Positions 10,621 through 25,504 of a stretch of 64,000 nt of DNA are shown piece by piece. The position numbers were made by a program, and so were the translations under genes. Source of the DNA: Haemaphysalis longicornis (taxonomy: Eukaryota > Arthropoda > Arachnida > Ixodida > Ixodidae); NCBI GenBank assembly GCA_013339765.2, contig CM023450.1:187692688-187756687 (forward strand). Reading direction: 5' to 3'. The notes beneath the pieces were generated by a model that was not told the origin of the DNA, made no database searches, and saw nothing but the letters and a program-made list of their open reading frames with translations. How positions within the stretch are numbered: position 1 is the first letter of the stretch; each line of letters starts with the position of its first letter.

Positions 10621-11456
10621 ACTGGTACCGCTGGAAATATAAGGTATATAATGTACAACCAGTTTGCACTTTTGTTTAGTTTTAGCATTTAAAGCAGCTT
10701 AGGTGACTATTTGTTGTATAGCGCGCGTGCAATAAGCGTCCCCCAAATTTCTACAATATCCCACGTCTAGCAATTGCATTTCTTTGACGGAAAAGTGTTC
10801 GCCGACGTGTGGTCGTGCTGCTGACCGCTGTGCTTGTTCCCCCAGCACAAAAAAGTGCTTTTTACGCACTTTTACCCTAGTTTTACGGTGTACGGTAACA
10901 GAATCAGTAAATTTTATTTCCTTAGTACCTATATTGACTTCGCTGGCTCTTCTCCCACCTTCAAGTGGCCTTAGATATTCCTACTAGCGTACCAGTCAGC
11001 GAAGCGTCGCATGTGCCCTTGTGCAGCGCTTGTGTGGAGCGACCTTGACTTGGAGCTTGATACAGTGTACAAACTAACAACTAACAAAGTAAAGAAAGAC
11101 ACATTCTTTCATTCACAAGCGTGTCGTGGCTTCGTTTCAACTGAGCCAATGAATTGCGACGACCTTTCGGCGGCCGGCGGCTAAACGCGGGGCCGACTGA
11201 CTCTGCCGGAAGGTCCGTGAGCCGTGCAGTATCAGTCAATCGTCAAGCCAAATCATCTCCTCCTGACGTCCCACGAAAACGCCACAGAAAATGGGCGAGA
11301 TGCAGAGAGGATGACAGATTTGTCGAATTGATTTTTCTACTAAATAAATTCGCGTAAACGTGCTCAGAATGGCCGAAACATGGCATAGGGACTCCGGGCT
11401 ACAATTTGCGCTAGTAATCCCGCAATGTTTACAAATCACTTCTGTGTCCCTTTAAC

Positions 11457-12694
11457 ACAGGATGCAAGCCCGCAGTGTGTTCGGCAACCTATAAAGACGT
11501 GTATAATGAGACAGCAAGAAACCTTGCTTGGGAGCACAAGCGAAGGAATTAAAATGCAGCACTATAGAGCTCGTATCAAGATTCAAGCACCAAGACAAGC
11601 GTTAGCAAGGAGACTTGCGTCATCGGAGAAGCCGAAACGTCTTCAAGTTGCTGTATCGACACTGAAACTGTCTTGAAGTGCTTCCAGCAGCAGCGAAAGC
11701 CCTACGATGACTCGTTATGGCAAAGCTTTCCGGCCGCTGACAGGCACTCAAGAGTAAGGACGAAGACGGAGCCAAGTTTTACCAAATGCGAAGCCGGTGA
11801 GAAAGTCTCAAAAGTCATCTACTGCAACAGGAAAATGGATGCCAACCAAAACGTTTAAAGGAATTCCGTTGAAAGTTTTTCAGCAAGTCACTCGTCAAGA
11901 CAAAAAAAGGCGGAATGGTAATATCAAAATGAAGAAAGCGGAGTTTTGCATAGATACATATGGCACAGGCCCAGAACTTCCCAAGGTGCAGGAAAAAACA
12001 ATTAACATGAAGGAAAGTGCAGCGCCTTTATCTCATCGAAGCTGGCCCGCCAAGGTCGTCAGCACCGGCGGCTGGTTAGGGAGAAGTGGGCATTGAGGAT
12101 GGTGATGACGAAACCTCTCTTTCTTTAAATCTAAAAGCGGTGGTTGGTGTCCTTTTCCAGGAGTCCGTTGAATTTGTTTCGCCTCTTGCCCTGGCTATCA
12201 GCTCCTGCGGAACCCCGTGGCTTTTGCTGGGAAGCGCTGTTCCCCACTGCTCAGCCGTCGGGCCTTTGTTCTTGGGTATTTCCGTAGTGCTTTGGTAAGC
12301 CGAGGCCATAAGGTATAGGGTCCGCCTTCATTCCACAGTGCACACATTGAGGCTTAGAGACGTCCGGTAATATTGCGCGCAGTATTTTGGGACTTGCACC
12401 TTGCCGAGTTCTTTAGCAGATGACCCATACACCCTTAACCTAGCTTAGACTGCTTGAGAATATTACATATATGTTCGAATAGCTGTGATCGTCACTGTGT
12501 TGCAATTCCCGGAATAGGAGGGCTCTGGATGTGGCGTGTCCGCTTCGGTCTCCTGTACGAACTGACGTTCTCGTGTCCACTACAGCTTTGCTTGTCGTCC
12601 GATTTCCTACATGACACTGAGGATCCTGGCGGCTGCCTGTCCTATTCTGCCCCTCGCATAGTTCCTGTAGGCTTTCTGTGAGTGTATTATTATA
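11457..12694. other. No recognised feature; short Lys/Arg/Gln-rich frames
   Basis: Several short plus-strand frames follow each other (11,425-11,676; 11,673-11,858; 11,797-12,096), rich in Lys, Arg and Gln. They could be pieces of one decayed coding region, but I find no family motif. From 12,100 on both strands are open over the same bases. No RNA gene or repeat is seen. Confidence 0.3.
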
Positions 12695-12909
12695 CAGGGT
12701 GATCAAAATTAAGTCGACAGTTTTTTTTTTAAATTAGGCGCTTATATTTACGTCGCCACTACTTCGACAGTGACGCTATACACCCAGGGGGACACACAAT
12801 TATGGGGTAATTATTGAGGTCCGCGGTCTAATTAACTTTAAATTGACTAATTATATTTTTGTAAATATAAATAATTTTTTATAAAAACTTCGACTCTTTG
12901 ATCACCCTC
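12695..12909. mobile_element. 215-bp MITE with TA target duplication
   Basis: The left end reads CAGGGTGATCAAA and the reverse complement of the right end reads GAGGGTGATCAAA. TA dinucleotides flank both sides (12,693-12,694 and 12,910-12,911). The interior is AT-rich and non-coding. Short inverted ends plus TA duplications are typical of Tc1/mariner-derived (Stowaway-like) MITEs; the superfamily is inferred from this alone. Confidence 0.7.
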
Positions 12910-13172
12910 TATTTGTACCTCCTACATACTTGATAACGGTTTTGTATGTCTTTTTATTCCGTCCTTGGCTTCTGGTCAAATTGTTCATCAATATTCCGGA
13001 ATAGATTATTACAAATGTTTATAACGATGTTCTGAGAATCTTTTTTATATTTCCTTTCCCCGTGTATGGTTTGTATTCGCTCAAGTTTCTTTCTTTGTAT
13101 AGCCCCTTTACCCATGCTCCACCTGGAGCTTGTAAGCTTTGAAAATAAATAAATAAATAAATAAATAAATAA
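12910..13172 (+). mobile_element. LINE 3'-end fragment with (AAAT)n tail
   Basis: Non-coding sequence ending in CACCTGGAGCTTGTAAGC, then TTTGAAAATAAATAAAT and an AAAT array at about 13,143-13,172. A unique 3' end with AATAAA running into a simple-repeat tail is the usual form of a heavily 5'-truncated LINE. No protein part is left, so the family is open and the left limit is uncertain. Confidence 0.45.
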
Positions 13173-13284
13173 AATGACACAAGGATGGCGACTCGGCCTA
13201 TGTGGGGGCGGGTAGGGAGGGTTTTGTTTTGTTTGTTTTGGTTTTTTTGTTTATTCAGAGCTTAAAAAAATACCGCGCATCAGC

Positions 13285-14040
13285 TCACTTTTTTTTGCCA
13301 GATGAAGAAGAAGAAGAAGAAGAAGAAGGTTTTTATTTTTCAGAAATTTTCATATATACAAGTGCTGTTTATTAGCATCTGGATCCATAGCCCCAAGGCT
13401 AGTTTTGGATCCATACAAAAATTTCACATTGTTTTTTTTTATCCAAGTCAAGAACAAGGAACATATCAGGGGGTTTAATACATGTGACAAGGAAGATGTG
13501 TTGATACATTACAAAAATAAACGCCAAACTTTGAACAAGAATAACGGTACATACACTTGGGAACTATACAAGGTATCAGGGAAAATACGCATTATGTGCT
13601 GCAGAGCAGACTTTCAACTAGGTGAACTATATGTGTCAGACATCATGTATGTTTTTATTGACTGATCGTTTTGTGTCATACATTTTATTGTTGGTGGGAG
13701 GCTATTCCATATTTTTGTGCCAATAAAAGGAAGGCTTCGACACCCGTATACATTTGATATCTTCGGTAGGTTCAGGTTATTATTGTTAGCATGCCTAGTA
13801 TTTCTACTAGGAAAGCTTAAGATAGATGAGTGGTACGGAGTGTTAGTACTTATGACCCTCTTGATCAGTATTGCTGTTTTGTAATCTCGTGCTTTATTGA
13901 AGTGCATGATGTTCAGCTCCTTAAAAATTGGCGAAGATTTTGCAGTTCTTGCTGCTGATGCTATTATGCGCACGGCCCTCTTTTGCAAGATGTTGATAGG
14001 TGTGCAGTACGATGTGTAAGTGTATCCCCATGACTCTACA
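13285..14040 (-). mobile_element. LINE C-terminal fragment (CR1/L2-like)
   Basis: The minus frame 13,614-13,988 begins with MQKRAVRIIASAARTAKS, continues with FKELNIMHFNKARDY and ends with SLPFIGTKIWNSLPPTIK. This is the standard end of a CR1/L2/Jockey-type LINE after the reverse transcriptase (QKRAVRII, FKELNIL, GTKIWNSLP). The untranslated 3' part continues leftwards to about 13,330 and ends at a GAA/TTC run. This family differs from family A and from LINE B. It is 5'-truncated, but the 125-codon frame is intact, so the insertion may be fairly young. Confidence 0.7.
13303..13329. repeat. (GAA)n microsatellite
   Basis: About eight GAA units, on the minus strand a TTC tail just beyond the 3' end of the LINE fragment at 13,285-14,040. 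Confidence 0.85.
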
Positions 14041-14518
14041 CAGTAGGTTAAATGTGAGTGAAAAATACTGAAGTAAATTTGGCGCAGTGTTCTCTCGGTG
14101 AAGTGTTTCCGTGCTTGGGTAAGTTTGTATGCATATACCAGCTAGGTAAATTCCTCTCGTCAGTTTGCCGCCCAGCTGTCACGCTCTTTCCCACCTGTTC
14201 GCTCCTCGCACATTTAATGCGGTGGATATTTGAAAAGTCATTTCAGTTTTACCGCGTTTCATTCCTCACGCGCAGAAGTGGAACCTTTGGTTAACGTCGG
14301 ATTTCTTGGAGGGCCGCGGTCACTCTAAAATAGCCCACAATCGCTTTTTACATGGTTGAGTAAAACACTGTTTTCAAAGCGTAAATTTTTGTTTGCAGTG
14401 GCAAAAATCAAGCAACCATGTAATTTTATTTAAAAAATCATGAAAACGCCACTTTTCTGCCGATTGTTTGCCTCAAATGGCCTACTGTTTCTCTTTCGGC
14501 AGAGACGAATAAATAAAA

Positions 14519-14553
<35 letters not shown>

Positions 14554-15589
14554 ACAAACCAAATAGATAATTGTGCGTTCTGCTTATTTTGCCAAAAGTT
14601 CTGCCTAGTCCAGCATCCAGCTGGTGGTTGAGACAAGACACAACTATAATACTGGTGAAGATTCTGCTTCCGGCAGCGCTCGTGTGCGGCTCCCGGGTTC
14701 TTGGCTCTGCAGGAGGTGATATAGCGACCACGAATGGTTGCGTGAGCGGGTTTTCGATAATGACTAAGTAACTACCTAATTCTGCTACCTATGCTTCCTA
14801 CGGTACGGTGGGCTTTAAACACAAGCTTTATCACGTCGACGTTGATACATCGCGCTGCCGAATCGGCAAAATTCATAGACTTGTTGGCAATCTGGCTTGG
14901 CTTCCAGATGTTGTTGCCTTCGATGCGTATCAAATAAAGTATGCGGTGGCGTTATATTCAAGGACGGGGCCATTGAGAAGAGTGAAGACGACACGGTTAT
15001 GAACGTCAGGGTCAAAAACCAGTGGTTATCATGAGTTACCCCGAAAATGAGGAAGTCAGGTTCACATATACTCCCTCCTTCCAGAACGTTATGATGACGA
15101 CGGCGTGCTGGGCTGGCCCCGCACGCGCGAGTCGCAGACGTCTACCAAGAATCGTGGGAATGAACCGTGTACAGGAAAATATGGCAGATATGAAGTGAAA
15201 CTTCTGAACACCAGAAAAGCAGTTCCACTCAACGTGAATGCTGTCGACGTGCGAAGCAGCGATTCGATGATGATGATGATGATGCTGATGATGCTTAGTG
15301 GCTTCCCCGAGGGCGCCACAGCGAGAGGGGCTGTGGCGCCCTCTCATGTCTAGTTTCCGTATCAGCCTGGCGTTGATAACTGAAGGTGGTCAAGAGGGGG
15401 CACCCCATCTCATTAGAGGCTTTTAAAGGACACTGGATTGAGTTTATTATTAATTTTGGCGGTAATTATTGTCTGAATTCATGTTTTTTCTCATTTCTGT
15501 TACTGTGTAATTGCGGGCCGAGCAATGGCTGCCTCCGTGGTAAAGCGCAGCGCAAAGGTCACCCCTCGCACTTTGCATATCAGTAATGT
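14041..15589. other. Uncharacterised stretch with simple repeats and a hairpin
   Basis: No protein family recognised. It holds an AAAT array at about 14,508-14,555, a short GAT run at 15,267-15,296, and a perfect 12-bp hairpin at 15,311-15,341 (GGGCGCCACAGC, 7-base loop, then its complement). A related CAGAGGGGCTGTGGCGCC word recurs near 17,196-17,213, so the hairpin belongs to a repeated sequence. A degenerate TTAAAGGACACTGGATTG near 15,424 resembles the ends of the element at 7,360-11,456. Confidence 0.5.
14508..14555. repeat. (AAAT)n microsatellite
   Basis: About eleven AAAT units. On the minus strand they read as Leu/Phe/Ile-Tyr codons and inflate open frames there. Confidence 0.9.
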
Positions 15590-16930
15590 GTGCCTATGTC
15601 ACACAATTGGCAGAAATGTCTAGGCTTCTGGCATGGCCAGTGGGACAACTTTATTACGCCTAGTGTTTTCGAGTGTATCAGCTGGCTAGACGACGCCGGT
15701 GAAGTACTTTGGGAGTGCTCCCTCGAGAACTATGTTGACAGCGACCCTTATTGGCGCAGTCAACAGTCGAATTGCTGTGAAAGGCCGAGAAATGGACAGG
15801 GCAGCGGACTTTCAACATTTGCGAGTGCCCTCAGTGTGTAATGTGTTTTTAATTAGCAAACTGGGGGTACGTTCTACAGGTGTTGCACTGTCGCGGGTCA
15901 CATGTACAGGCCTTGCACCGAGTTTTTGCGTGTTGATTTGGGAGTCGTCATGGGAGAGAACCAGCCGTACGAGCCTGTTTCGGCGCGCGCGTCTTGGTGG
16001 CCTGTCATTATCGAATCTGTTTTGCGTCAAGTGGTAAATCGTTTTTGTTTCCTTCGGGATGTGAAGGACCCCCTTTTTGCGCACTGTGTGTCAGGTGAAG
16101 TTGGCCAGAGCGCTTCCTGATTTTGTTGTAACGTCAGCTTCTTTTTCTTTTGGCGCAACGAACGAGCTACTTCCGTGAGGTGGTACAAGCCACCATGTTT
16201 TTCGTGCACGCTTCACGCTAGAGTACTTATCTAGTGCGACGCGTAAAAGATTGTATAATGACCCTCGTTGATTTCCGTACTTCCCATTCCATTGTATATA
16301 TCGCTGTACCGTGTAGGGCCAGGACAGGATGTGCTTAAGCGTGTGAAACGTATGGCGATTGGCCCATGGGTTAAGACGTTTTTCTTTAAACTTCACTCGG
16401 GGCGTCCTTGATGTGAAAACGTGGCAGAAGGAAAAGGGAACGTTTTTGCCGGGTGGGGTGGACTGCTACCCGTGCAGAAAACCCGAGACTGTAGAACACG
16501 TGTTTTTGGACTGCTGGGACGGGGTCTTCTTTTGGGACGTGCTTCAGCGGGACCATCAAAAATACATTTCCCCCTGGACGCTCACGGCATTAGGTTTTTA
16601 CCGATTGAGAGTGACGATAGTACCTTACGACCTCGTGATGGTCCTGGCCTCTACATGCAATTTGGAAATCCCGCATGGCCATACGCCATAGGGACGTTGA
16701 CGCTAAATGATCAAGACAATATTTCGGTGATTCAATGCGTATGATTATTGAAGTGTGGAGGGCTCAGCCTGAGCCTCCAGAGTGGTTGCCTGTGATGGAA
16801 ACACTGACCAACCTCAAACAATTTTAATCGTTCTTCTGCTGGCAAGGTGATTACTAGCAGTTTTATCGTTGGAGTTTTTGGTTTGATGGTGCTTGTTTTC
16901 TACTGAAATATTGCGAATAAAGAAAAAAAA
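15590..16930 (+). mobile_element. LINE family B, 3' half (second copy)
   Basis: The plus strand encodes, across several frameshifts, the C-terminal third of a LINE polyprotein. Blocks in order: VCNVFLISKLGVRSTG (about 15,835), WESSWERTSRTSLFRRARLG (about 15,945), DPFLRTVCQVKL (about 16,070), ATRKRLYND (about 16,235), DVKTWQKEKGTFLPGG (about 16,410) and a zinc motif CYPCRKPETVEHVFLDC (CX2CX7HX4C, 16,464-16,514). Then comes FFWDVLQR, a frameshift, and a stop near 16,824. The 3' part ends AATAAAGAAAAAAAA at 16,930, directly against a tRNA-like sequence, as in the other copy. The zinc motif resembles zf-RVT of L1/Tx1-type LINEs (inference). The polymerase core is missing. Confidence 0.75.
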
Positions 16931-17003
16931 GCCTCTGGCGCAGTGGGAAAGACATCAGCTTCGTAAATAAGAAGCCCAGGTTCGATCCCGACAAGAGGGA
17001 GTG
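16931..17003 (+). repeat. tRNA-like sequence next to a LINE 3' end
   Basis: It starts GCCTCTGGCGCAGTGGGAAA, with A box TGGCGCAGTGG, and continues to CCAGGTTCGATCCC, a very good B box. The acceptor halves GCCTCTG and AAGAGGG pair at five of seven positions; the anticodon arm GCTTC...GAAGC has an 8-base loop, one too many. The body recalls elongator tRNA-Met, but stem errors make it a pseudogene or SINE head. A duplicated 17-18-bp word (AGTGGTTATGTTTT) follows at about 17,000-17,032. Confidence 0.65.
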
Positions 17004-17092
17004 GTTATGTTTTTGAGAAGTGGTTATGTTTTGAATCCTCCGTTTGGCTGCTCGACACCGTGATGCTGTGCTCGGTTTAGGTGCGTGATGCT

Positions 17093-17140
17093 GGACGAGC
17101 TGCGACGACAAGCTTTGCCCTTAAGTGCTCCGCACTTAAA
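17093..17140 (+). repeat. Dispersed repeat with AAGTGC hairpin, copy 1
   Basis: The word GGACGAGCTGCGACGACAAG is followed by TTAAGTGCTCCGCACTTAA, a hairpin with a TCC loop. The same pair of words occurs at 18,382-18,430, which shows a dispersed repeat whose full limits I cannot set. Confidence 0.55.
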
Positions 17141-17490
17141 AAGTTAAAGCACTTCTAATCAACGTGAAAGCTGCCAAAGGCGGAGCAGTGATTCGCCAGA
17201 GGGGCTGTGGCGCCATTCTCCACTCTTTGCTACCGCCCCTCACGCTGTTTCTTTGCCTCTCTGACTCTTCTCTTGATTAATTGAACAGAGGGTGTTTGTT
17301 CAATGCAATTTAACTTTCCCGTCTTCTAAGTGCTCGCGCGTCTCCTCCTGAGTTGGCTCGCATCCTATTCCTTATCGTTTGTTTCTTGTGCTGCCTGGAA
17401 CAGCAAAAGCGGGAAGTTCGGTTTTAGGTGCAAAGCATCTCTTGCTGTCGGCTTTGTCGTTCGTCGTCCGTCGTCCATCCATCCGCCAGC

Positions 17491-17610
17491 CCAGGAAGAC
17501 ACCGGCAACACTGCCACTCCAGGAGCCCTTTAAGGGGAAGTGTGCTCGTCTCGTGCCGGTCCAGGAAGACACCGGTAACACTCGTCGCTCCAGGAGCCAT
17601 TAAGGGTAAA
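17491..17610. repeat. 70-bp tandem duplication
   Basis: The word CCAGGAAGACACCGG starts at 17,491 and again at 17,561, with matching CTCCAGGAGCC blocks downstream of each. The second copy is incomplete. It lies in a GC-rich patch without a recognised gene. Confidence 0.7.
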
Positions 17611-17708
17611 CACACCATCGGGCGTTCAGCAAGCCGAGCCTGCGCAGTGGGCTGTGTGGGACGAGCGCAACAACGACAAGAGAGGGACATAGCCCTGTCG
17701 CATCTAAT

Positions 17709-17966
17709 AAAATTACACCATCTTCCCGTAGGGGAACCCTGAGTAGTATGCGAAACAGCTATGGGCTCAACGCAATTTACCTTTTCGTAGTTCCGGTAAG
17801 TGAAAAGTGTGGTAGTTACCAATGGAAACCAAACTGTAAATATAACGGTAGCTACGTACCTCAACCTAAGGAAACGACGAACTGAAAACTAATGGGCACT
17901 TGAATCGAACCCCATGGCTGCTTTGCATACTACTTCAGGGTTCCGTCGGGAAGATGGTGTAATTTG
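17709..17966. mobile_element. 258-bp inverted-repeat (hairpin) element
   Basis: The left arm begins AAATTACACCATCTTCCCG near 17,709 and continues GAACCCTGAGTAGTATGCG. The reverse complement of the right arm (17,899-17,966) carries AAATTACACCATCTTCCCG and GAACCCTGAAGTAGTATGC. Arms are 60-65 bp with a spacer of about 140 bp. The right arm also contains a B-box-like GGGGTTCGATTC on the minus strand. No transposase and no sure target duplication. Confidence 0.6.
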
Positions 17967-19567
17967 TTTTGGGTGCTTGCTTCCACCTGATACAGTGGCT
18001 GTGGATCCTTTCGGGGGCCATTTTGGAACGCGTCATTGTGGTTCATCCAGCAATCCTATTTTGGTTTAGCTTACTATTATAAAAAACAAACCCAACCCTG
18101 CCATTCATAATTAAATGAGTCGCGAGGGACTAGCCGGTAAGTACAATACATTGTGCCTCAATTGTACCTGCAGTGTTATTTGCGCTAAGCAATGTGGACA
18201 TGTATGAACAGTGCCAGCGGTTCCAAGAGTTTTGAACGGTTCTGCCTATCTAGACTTCTCGTTCAAATATCCTCTTGAAGCTTTGGCCGGAAGGCTGAAT
18301 CGAGCGACAAAGCGGGGGGTATCTTTCGGATTGCCCTGTGGTTGGGGTGCCGTGAAGGGCCGCGTGACAGCCTGGCACCCCGGACGAACTACGACGACAA
18401 GCGGAGCCTGTAAAGTGCTCCGCACTTTAAATTCTGGGCGACGCGGCGCTGGCTCTCAGGCTCAACAGGGGCGTGATTGCCGGCGACCTGCCGCACCAAC
18501 TCAGCGTTGCTGGCGAGCAGCGCCCGTGGGCATGGCTTGCTCTGCTCTGCAGAGCTTCTTTGAGACGGGGCGCATCAGGCGCGAGTGGGAAATGGTGCGC
18601 TGCACTATCGGCGCCGCTTCTGATCCCGAAGCGGCAGAGACAGTGCAGCTCTCCACTTTCAGAACAAATTCGCGTCCGCTAGGCTTAGGTATGTGCGCTG
18701 TTTATTCTCCGCGACGATTTTTTTCGTACCGCCAGTATGACTAAGTGAACCAGTTTTTGCGGTCTACGTCCACTCCTTTACCAGCCATTTGTAAAGACGA
18801 ACATGAAAACGCAATTCGTTTGAGTCGCACAAACAATTCAAGCACATTCATGCTTGCAATTACAGAATATTTTTTATTTGTTCTTTTGTTCTTTCGGTGA
18901 AACCAAAAGGCGTCGCATCGCAGTCTTCAAACCTATCACTGAAACTGTTATAGATTTTTGCTTTTGCAGAGATGTCGAGGTTGTATCGCTCGATGATTAC
19001 AGTGATTGGCGCAACCCCGGCCATTTTCAGCTGCTGAACCATCAATTTGGCCTGCGTCGAAAGAGAACAGAGAAAGTGGTCGGTGTAGAGATAGGACAAG
19101 TACACCGAAAAGTTGATAAGCAAAAGTGCGACCCACCGAGTACGTGCCTTAACAGCAGCGGCTTCAGTGTGCATGATTTGGCGCGTTCGGTGTGCGCAGA
19201 GCGGCAAATCGGGCGAGTAGCGCTCACGCGACTGACAGCAGATAGAAAGAAGTGTTCTTTTACGTAAAGCAAACCTGCTGTATTCCAAGCAGGCGTACTC
19301 TGGTGCTCTGCTAACCGGTGCTCTGCTAACGCTCCTGGATGACGGGGAAGTGTATTTGAACGAAAAGTGTCTTTCTAAATTTTGTCAGCTGAAGTGGGAA
19401 AGGAACGCGCAATGGTAATTGCGCAAATATCACGTCATAAAATCGGCAGGGCATGCTCTAAAAATACAACACCACCGGAGCAAATCAGCTATATGTATGA
19501 ACAAAAAACAGGGGAGTCCTAAAAAAATCTTTTTAATGGACAATCCCAGCACGTCTCTGTTGTTTTG
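17967..19567. other. No assigned feature; unassigned open frames
   Basis: The longest frames are 18,211-18,744 (plus, 177 codons, GC-rich) and a pair that overlap on opposite strands at 18,854-19,288 (137 and 142 codons). None has a motif I recognise. The 18,211 frame runs through the dispersed hairpin repeat, so it is unlikely to be a gene. Confidence 0.35.
18382..18430 (+). repeat. Dispersed repeat with AAGTGC hairpin, copy 2
   Basis: GGACGAACTACGACGACAAG, then TAAAGTGCTCCGCACTTTA, an 8-bp perfect hairpin with a TCC loop. It is related to 17,093-17,140. Confidence 0.55.
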
Positions 19568-19768
19568 TACAGTCATGGACAATTCAAATACGAACTGCGG
19601 AGCGCATGGCCGAAGATACCGGTGCCGTCACCTGGCAGTGGCCGTGAAAAACGCACGGACATGCGCAGTTGAGATGTCGGGAGCGAGGCTGCGTGTCCCA
19701 CTGCGATGTGCTTCCCTCTTCACGCTCGCATCCTTGCCTTCTCGCCATGCCGCAAGAGCACTGAAAGA
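19568..19768 (+). repeat. Inverted repeat pair, left member
   Basis: About 200 bp starting ACAGTCATGGACAATTCAAA, with TGCGCAGTTGAGATGTCGGG and CGCCATGCCGCAAGAGC further in. A diverged inverted copy lies at 20,504-20,716. Both copies stay open in the same translated frame (MDNSNTNCGAHGRRY against MDTSNTNRGAHGRRY). That may be chance in a shared sequence or the trace of an old short ORF. Confidence 0.6.
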
Positions 19769-20503
19769 CTTGTTAGCGGTGCGGCGCAAGATAGTATCTG
19801 CTGTCACAGTGTGCTCGGCTTACATGAGCGCCTGCTCGCCGTGTGTGCTGGCGTCACATTGCCGACATAGCTTTGCATGCGGGGTTCAGTAACTTGAGCA
19901 AGTAACGATGGATACCTGGGTCACTCCCAAACCAAGCTCAGTGCTGACCGCTCCGCAGATTTATACAAGCACTGAGGGGACTACCAAAAAGCAAACAAAC
20001 TACAAAAGCAGGCCGCCGAAATTGTTGCGCAAGGGCAACTGGCCTATAGAATGGTTGGACCTGCCTATCTTCCTAATTTTTGTTAATATTAGAATTCTGC
20101 AAGTAATTTTCTCAGACCACAACATGCTTGCAGTTAATTTATATCATTGGAGATGAATTCTGGTGGTATCTCTATTGTTTGCCACTAGCACCAACTCCGC
20201 GAAATTACGCAGCCATGACCCCATTAAACAAAGGCGCATTCTTAGCGGCCAGTTAATTGTTGGATTCCGGAGCCACTGACCACGAACGCAAAACAATGCA
20301 GCGCCATAAGAGGTTAGGCGGCATGCATTTATTTTGGCTCCATATCTGTGCGATAGTTTTCTTCAAGAAAGCATGATGCGCTGAACAGCATGGCTTATAC
20401 GAGAGCGTGCACGCGTTTCCCATGGAAGCACTGGCCGCAGCTGCAAGCGAATACACGCCGCCTTGCTCTCAACGCGACCAACACCTTCAGCTGCAGCAGC
20501 GCT
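19769..20503. other. Spacer between inverted copies; no feature seen
   Basis: About 735 bp separating the inverted pair. It contains only short frames (for example 19,908-20,156 plus) and no family motif. Confidence 0.35.
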
Positions 20504-20716
20504 GGTACTTTCAGTGCTTGCAGCGCCCTTGCGGCATGGCGACAAGGCAAGCATGCGAGCGTGGAGAGGGTGACATATCGCAGTGAGACACGCAGGCTTG
20601 CACCCGACATCTCAACTGCGCATGTCCGTGCGTTTTCCATGGCCGCTGCCACGTGACGGCGCCGGTATCTCCGGCCGTGCGCCCCGCGGTTCGTATTTGA
20701 AGTGTCCATTACTGTA
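20504..20716 (-). repeat. Inverted repeat pair, right member
   Basis: Read on the minus strand from 20,716: ACAGTAATGGACACTTCAAA, with TGCGCAGTTGAGATGTCGGG and CGCCATGCCGCAAGGGC further in. It matches 19,568-19,768 at most positions. No target duplication could be read at either copy. Confidence 0.6.

Positions 20717-25504
<4,788 letters not shown>

Larger units (their letters stand above)
7360..11456. mobile_element. Candidate 4.1-kb element with inverted ends
   Basis: The left end reads GTTAAAGGGACACTGAAGTG (from 7,360). The reverse complement of the right end reads GTTAAAGGGACACAGAAGTG (ending at 11,456). A second shared block, CAGGAGGAGATG, lies 184 bp inside the left end (7,544-7,555) and about 190 bp inside the right end (11,254-11,267, minus). 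Equal spacing from both ends supports a true pair of related termini. The interior is filled by LINE insertions at 8,104-10,620, so the original element may have been a short inverted-repeat MITE later split by LINEs. No transposase and no clear target duplication are seen. Confidence 0.45.

Noticed and set aside
13614..13988. Host gene on the minus strand
   Set aside because: The intact 125-codon frame matches LINE C-terminal style (QKRAVRII, GTKIWNSLP), so it is a retroelement fragment.
18854..19288. Pair of 137- and 142-codon ORFs on opposite strands
   Set aside because: Mirror frames without family motifs; no way to prefer either strand.
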